13,136 bases of DNA, from positions 1-13,136 of the forward strand of contig CAIWGR010000035.1 in NCBI GenBank assembly GCA_903912275.1, given 5' to 3'. Position 1 is the first letter of the stretch; each line of letters opens with the position of its first letter. Both the position numbers and the translations under genes were made by a program. Under the pieces are notes generated by a model. The model was not told the DNA's origin. It did no database searches and saw only the letters and a program-made list of their open reading frames with translations. This document shows positions 8,899-13,136 of this stretch, piece by piece. The stretch is from an uncultured delta proteobacterium. GTDB lineage: Bacteria; Myxococcota_A; Bradymonadia; REDH01.

Positions 8899-9555
8899 AT
8901 GAAGCAACGTCAGCCCAAGAGAGTGAGTGAGCGCGGGAGCGCGCTGATCATTTCGCTGCTCGTTCTCATGGCGTTGATCGGGCTTGGCGCGGTGGCCTTC
9001 ACCTCGGCGATTTCGGCTGCGCAGGCCTCACGGTTGCGGCGTTCGACAGCGCAGTCTTCGCAGATCACCGAGGGCGCGATGGCCGCTGCGGTGAATGCGC
9101 TGCAGTGCCAGTCGCTGGCCGACGCGATCGTGCAGCTCGCCGCCAACTCGCCGACACGCACCGCTGCGCTCGAAAAGAATGTGGATCTTCAGTGCAAGAC
9201 CACCTTCGTCACGGGCCAAGATGCCGCCTCGACCTACGGGGTCTACGATGCAAACTCGGCGGGCGCGCAGTCCGGCATGCAGCCCTCCTACTATGTGACC
9301 TACCGCAACCCGGTGGATGCGCGCCATGCTGCCGGTTCGGAGGTAGGCAAGTACTGCCTCAAGCGACTCGAGGTGAGCGTGATCGGCGCGGTTGCGCCTG
9401 AGCTCGGCGAGGAGCTGATCGCCAACGGCCAGCAGCGGCTCGACACGGCCAACGACAGCTCTCTCGGTCGCTCGAACGCGGCAGGCTCGATGCGGAGCCG
9501 GATGGATGCCGAAGTGTTCGCGGGGCCCTTTCCCTGCTCGCAGACGGAGAAGTAG
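8899..9555 (+). CDS. pilX: Type IV pilus minor pilin PilX (GspK-like)
   Basis: A 218-residue PilX-type minor pilin. The N-terminus is basic, with a leader ending SERG (G13), then SALIISLLVLMALIGLGAVA, a hydrophobic helix of the PilX N-terminal family. The position-5 Glu of most pilins is absent (Ile there), as in GspK-like tip pseudopilins. This fits a place at the top of the minor pilin complex, where PilX contacts PilY1. The globular part is small, with four cysteines (LQCQS, LQCKTT, KYCLKR, FPCSQ) that could pair. The stop is followed after two bases by the pilY1 ATG, so translation is probably coupled. The assignment rests on the N-terminal motif, the size and the location between pilW and pilY1. 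Confidence 0.85.
   Translation: MKQRQPKRVSERGSALIISLLVLMALIGLGAVAFTSAISAAQASRLRRSTAQSSQITEGAMAAAVNALQCQSLADAIVQLAANSPTRTAALEKNVDLQCKTTFVTGQDAASTYGVYDANSAGAQSGMQPSYYVTYRNPVDARHAAGSEVGKYCLKRLEVSVIGAVAPELGEELIANGQQRLDTANDSSLGRSNAAGSMRSRMDAEVFAGPFPCSQTEK
9546..9552 (+). promoter_or_regulatory. Shine-Dalgarno site of pilY1
   Basis: GGAGAAG ends 5 bases before the ATG at 9558 and lies in the last codons of pilX. It supports the start that gives PilY1 a signal peptide. Confidence 0.6.
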
Positions 9556-9557
9556 CG

Positions 9558-12500
9558 ATGCGGCACTGCAACAGGTTTTTGCGCCTCGGCGCGGGGCTGC
9601 TTGGCACGCTGTTGCTGCCGGCCCTGGCGGCGGGAGCTGACACAGGCGCGGAGTCGCAACCGGTCTCCACGCCTTCCGTGCTGATCATCCTGGACTCGAG
9701 CGGGAGCATGGACTTCACCTCGGTGCCCGACACGGTGCCCTCGGTCTGCGTGAACCCGAGCTCGCTGCCGCTCGGCGCTCCGCCGACCTATCTGGCCGAC
9801 AACGAGCGGACCCGGATGATGATCGCCAAGGAGGCGCTGACGGGCACGGTGGCCAACCGCTTCTGCGCGGCCGACGGCCGGACGACCTCGGGGCGTATCG
9901 ACACCATCAACGGCGCCCGTCCGCAGGGGTTTCAGCACAGCCTCCTCTGCTCCTACGATGGCAACCCGACGACGTCGGACTGTGATCCCGCGCAGCTTCC
10001 CGCTTCGCAGGCCTCCAACGGTCTCCTCGACGACCTCCGTGACACGGTGAACTTCGGGTTCATGACCTACGACTCTTTCCCTGAATCTGCGACCGACAGC
10101 TCGGGCATGTGGTCATACGGCAATGCCAATACCACCTCTGGAGGCGCGGTGATTCCCTGCGCGAGCGGCACCTGCGTGAACCTCGGCGTGCGTCGGCTCT
10201 CTACCGGCGCCGGCGACAGCATCCTGGGGCCGACCATCCCGCCACTGAACCCAACAACCGATACGCTGGCATTTCGGCAGGCAAACAACCTGACGGTTCA
10301 GGGCGCGATTCTGGAGTCGATTCCCTACTGGTCGACGCCCATCGCCGCCGCGCTCGAAGACACGGTACGCTTCTACACGGGCCCTGCGGCCGGCACGGGC
10401 ATCTGCGGCGCCGGTTCGTGCGACTATTCGCTCGGCCAGCCCGATCCGTTGGCAGCCTGCCGAGACCGAAATGTGATTCTCATCACAGACGGCGAAGACT
10501 CGTTCGCGTCCTGTTACGCCGGCGCCGCGTCGTCGGGTTCGGGAGAGGGAGCCACGGGGTGCGAGGGCTACTGGTATGATCAGGCAACCGCCTATGCTGC
10601 CGACCTCGCTGACATGGGCATCGACCTCTACGTGGTGGCCTTCAATGTGTCGGGCACAGGGCTCATCTTCGATGCGATCGCGGAGGCGAACAAGCCGGGT
10701 CGGAAGGCCTTCATTGCCAACACGCAGGATGAGCTCCGCTTTCAGTTGAGCGCGGTCTTGAGTTCGGTGCTCGCGGGCGAAGCGTCGCGGGTTGCGCCGC
10801 TGACCACGACACGGACGGCGGAGTATCGGACCGCCGGTACCATCGGGACCTACAACATGCTGGCGACCTCTTCGGTGCACGCCGACTCGCCCTACTGGAC
10901 CGGCGAGGTCACGCGTCGGCAGTTCGCCTGTGCGGGTACATCGCTCGCGGAGGACCTGGGCGCGAGCATGCTTTTCTCGACCTGGCTCGACGGCCTGGAT
11001 GCATCGGAGCTCCGGACGGACCGCAAACTCTACACGCCGCAGCCTCAGGTGCACGGGTGCGGGTTGCCCAACCGAGAGAGCCTCTTCAAGCATACGACCG
11101 GCATCATCGGGAGCACCCTGACGAACGGGACCTACGGTGTCAGCAGTGCAGAGATTGTGGCAGCCTGCGCGGCGACAGGGCTGCCCGGCGCAGACGTGAC
11201 ACCGTCGGCGGCCTGCACCGATCTGACGGACGGAACGAAGGGAGTTGGTATCTCGCTTGCCGAGGAGAACACCATGCCTGATTCCTGCCTGACGGAGCTG
11301 CGTCATGTGGTGACGCAGGCCTCGGCGAACTACGCGCTGTTCAATGTTGCCAACGCCAATGAGGCGGACCTGGTGACCGACTGGACCTTCGGGCAGACCA
11401 TCAGCGAACTCTGGCAGAACGCGGACTATCAGGCACCATTGGAGATGCTCCTGCCTGCGAGCGTGCCGCTGAGCAATGTGGGGATTCCTGCAGCCAACGA
11501 CCGGCAGAGCCGTCTGGGCGATATCTTCCATTCGACGCCCGAGGTGGTCGGGGCGCCCGACCCGGAGCTCGACTTCAGCGTCGCTTACCGGACCTTCGCT
11601 GAGACGGTCGCGAGCCGCCCGACGATGCTCTACGCCAACACCAACGACGGGCTTCTGCACGCCTTCAACACCGAGACGGGCGAAGAGGCGTGGGCGATGA
11701 CGCCAGCGTCGCTTCTGCCGAAGTTGAAGTCGACGCTCTCCGGACACGCGCTCACGATGGATGGCTCGCCGGTGGCACAGGATGTGCGGGTCTACCGCGG
11801 TCCGACGGAGAGCAGTTTTGAGGAGCGCTGGAAGACGGTGCTCGTGACAGGGTACCGGGGTGGCGGTCGCGGCTACACAGCCATGGATGTGAGCGACCCG
11901 CTCGCACCGAAGTTCCTCTGGGAGCTGGATTCCGAGCTCGACCCGCAACTTGGCTACACCTTCGGCGAGCCCGCGCTCGGCACGGTCTTTATCGGCAATT
12001 GTACGGCGCGCGGTGGCTCGTGCGAGAAGGGCGTGGCGATTCTGCCGGGCGGTCTGCCGTCGAGCGGCGTCGCGGGGTACGCGGGCACGCGCATCGGGCG
12101 GGTGCTCTATGTGGTGGAGCTCGAGACAGGGAAGGTGCTCCGTCGCTTCGACCGGTGGAACGACTCAACCGGAGACGAACAGCCTTTCCCTGCGCCGTTC
12201 TCCGGCTCCATGGCGGCCTTTGACGTCTTTGCCGACTCATCGGTTTCGCGCGCCTTTGTGGGCGACGCTGCGGGCAACATGTGGCGCATCGACATGTCGA
12301 GCGCCGACCTGACGCAGTGGAAGGTGACGAAGTTCTTCGACCCGATCACGACGCTCGAACTCTACAGTTCTGGGTCCGGCGAGCCCGACCCGGGCACCCT
12401 CGACTTCGGTGCGATTTTCTATCGACCGACGATTGCGCTCCGGCGTTCGGATGGCCGTGCCGTCGTGGTGTTTGGCTACGGCAACGTGGATGACCTGCGG

Positions 12501-13136
12501 TCGGTCGACGCCGAGAAGAACTACGTTGTCTCGGTGGTCGAGAAGCCGATCGTGAGCAACGTGAGCGGCCTTGTGACGGGCATCGAGGGCGACATGAACT
12601 GGATGCTCGAGCTGGCTGCGAACGAGAAGGTCTCGGCGCGGCCCCGCATCTTTGACGAGACGGCCTACTTTGCCACCTTCCTGCCGGAGACAGGGAGTGC
12701 GAGCTGCTCGATGGGCAAGGCGCGCGTCTACGGCATCGACTACGAGGGCACGGATGCGGCGGAGCGGCACGTGGTCGACACGATTGACCGCGATGTGACC
12801 TTCGTCCCCCGACTGAAGGAGGCGCCGCTCGACCCGACGAGCGTCGACAAGGTCGCCTTCTGGGAGTCTGGCACGGTGGATCCCGCGGTCATCCCGCTCA
12901 ACTCGATTGTCTACTCGCTCGACATCACGCGGCCTGTGAGCTGCTACGAGAGTTCGGCCGTGAGCGACCCGTTCGGCGGAAGCCGTGTGAAGTTCGGCGG
13001 CATCTCGGACGCCGGCTGGTCGCTCCAGATTGGGGCCTCGGGCCAGTCTGCGGCGACCGACACCGCGGCCTCGGCGCAGGACTCCAGCCAGACCAACATC
13101 GGGCTCGACACCCAGAAGCCTCTCAACTCGTTTCCG
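9558..13136 (+). CDS. pilY1: PilY1, type IV pilus tip-associated adhesin, 3' partial
   Basis: The frame is open for 1193 codons and runs off the right edge. PilY1 is the secreted tip adhesin of type IV pili, needed for pilus priming and surface sensing. Residues 1-24 look like a signal peptide (RFLRLGAGLLGTLLLPALA, cut near A24). A von Willebrand factor A domain (about 40-400) carries a metal site: D46, S48 and S50 (DSSGSM), T260 (STPIAAAL) and D311 (ITDGEDS). It has a roughly 200-residue insertion and eleven cysteines, including CASGTC (201-206) and CGAGSC (283-288). From about 650 the PilY1/PilC beta-propeller follows: RLGDIFHSTPEVVG, TNDGLLHAFNTETGEEAW, GGGRGYTAMDVSDP, LGYTFGEP and FVGDAAGNMWRIDM. 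The usual calcium loop position (889-897, DVFADSSVS) is degenerate. No Arg-Gly-Asp motif was seen. It is last of the minor pilin genes in the window; a pilE or further pilus gene may follow. Confidence 0.92.
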   Translation, partial: MRHCNRFLRLGAGLLGTLLLPALAAGADTGAESQPVSTPSVLIILDSSGSMDFTSVPDTVPSVCVNPSSLPLGAPPTYLADNERTRMMIAKEALTGTVANRFCAADGRTTSGRIDTINGARPQGFQHSLLCSYDGNPTTSDCDPAQLPASQASNGLLDDLRDTVNFGFMTYDSFPESATDSSGMWSYGNANTTSGGAVIPCASGTCVNLGVRRLSTGAGDSILGPTIPPLNPTTDTLAFRQANNLTVQGAILESIPYWSTPIAAALEDTVRFYTGPAAGTGICGAGSCDYSLGQPDPLAACRDRNVILITDGEDSFASCYAGAASSGSGEGATGCEGYWYDQATAYAADLADMGIDLYVVAFNVSGTGLIFDAIAEANKPGRKAFIANTQDELRFQLSAVLSSVLAGEASRVAPLTTTRTAEYRTAGTIGTYNMLATSSVHADSPYWTGEVTRRQFACAGTSLAEDLGASMLFSTWLDGLDASELRTDRKLYTPQPQVHGCGLPNRESLFKHTTGIIGSTLTNGTYGVSSAEIVAACAATGLPGADVTPSAACTDLTDGTKGVGISLAEENTMPDSCLTELRHVVTQASANYALFNVANANEADLVTDWTFGQTISELWQNADYQAPLEMLLPASVPLSNVGIPAANDRQSRLGDIFHSTPEVVGAPDPELDFSVAYRTFAETVASRPTMLYANTNDGLLHAFNTETGEEAWAMTPASLLPKLKSTLSGHALTMDGSPVAQDVRVYRGPTESSFEERWKTVLVTGYRGGGRGYTAMDVSDPLAPKFLWELDSELDPQLGYTFGEPALGTVFIGNCTARGGSCEKGVAILPGGLPSSGVAGYAGTRIGRVLYVVELETGKVLRRFDRWNDSTGDEQPFPAPFSGSMAAFDVFADSSVSRAFVGDAAGNMWRIDMSSADLTQWKVTKFFDPITTLELYSSGSGEPDPGTLDFGAIFYRPTIALRRSDGRAVVVFGYGNVDDLRSVDAEKNYVVSVVEKPIVSNVSGLVTGIEGDMNWMLELAANEKVSARPRIFDETAYFATFLPETGSASCSMGKARVYGIDYEGTDAAERHVVDTIDRDVTFVPRLKEAPLDPTSVDKVAFWESGTVDPAVIPLNSIVYSLDITRPVSCYESSAVSDPFGGSRVKFGGISDAGWSLQIGASGQSAATDTAASAQDSSQTNIGLDTQKPLNSFP

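Noticed and set aside
10113..11948. 611-residue minus-strand open frame opposite pilY1
   Set aside because: Arg/Val/Gly-rich mirror of pilY1; the plus strand carries recognisable VWA and PilY1 motifs throughout.

Overview
The window comes from a GC-rich bacterial chromosome and shows no sign of phage, plasmid, CRISPR or insertion sequences. It holds two unrelated gene blocks that diverge from a short intergenic region at about 6076-6335. The organism cannot be named from the sequence. A propionyl-CoA/methylmalonyl-CoA route with a separate small biotin carrier protein, next to a Pseudomonas-style minor pilin cluster, would fit a Gram-negative proteobacterium in the broad sense, for example Myxococcota or a related delta-type lineage. 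That placement is inference with modest confidence.

Block 1 (1-6075) is propionyl-CoA/methylmalonyl-CoA metabolism. On the plus strand lie the 3' end of a biotin carboxylase subunit and, 13 bases after its stop, a 177-residue biotin carrier protein. These are probably parts of an acyl-CoA (propionyl-CoA) carboxylase. Converging on them from the minus strand, in transcription order, are mutA (small subunit of methylmalonyl-CoA mutase), mutB (catalytic large subunit) and meaB (G-protein chaperone of the mutase). The three minus-strand genes are joined by ATGA stop/start overlaps, a tightly coupled operon. The carboxylase would make methylmalonyl-CoA from propionyl-CoA, and MutAB with MeaB would turn it into succinyl-CoA. 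No epimerase or carboxyltransferase gene is in the window.

Block 2 (6336-13136) is a type IV pilus minor pilin operon in the same order as in Pseudomonas: fimT/fimU-like, pilV, pilW, pilX and pilY1. pilY1 runs off the right edge. All junctions are overlapping or within 10 bases. A sigma-54-like promoter (6277-6292) lies just upstream of the first gene. The minor pilins and the PilY1 tip adhesin would together prime pilus assembly and form its tip complex.

The most notable points are a single-base frameshift that splits pilW near 8124-8127, a degenerate calcium loop in PilY1, the sigma-54-like promoter, and the 4-base tail-to-tail overlap of the two metabolic operons. I found no clearly new biological system here; most of the window is recognisable and ordinary.
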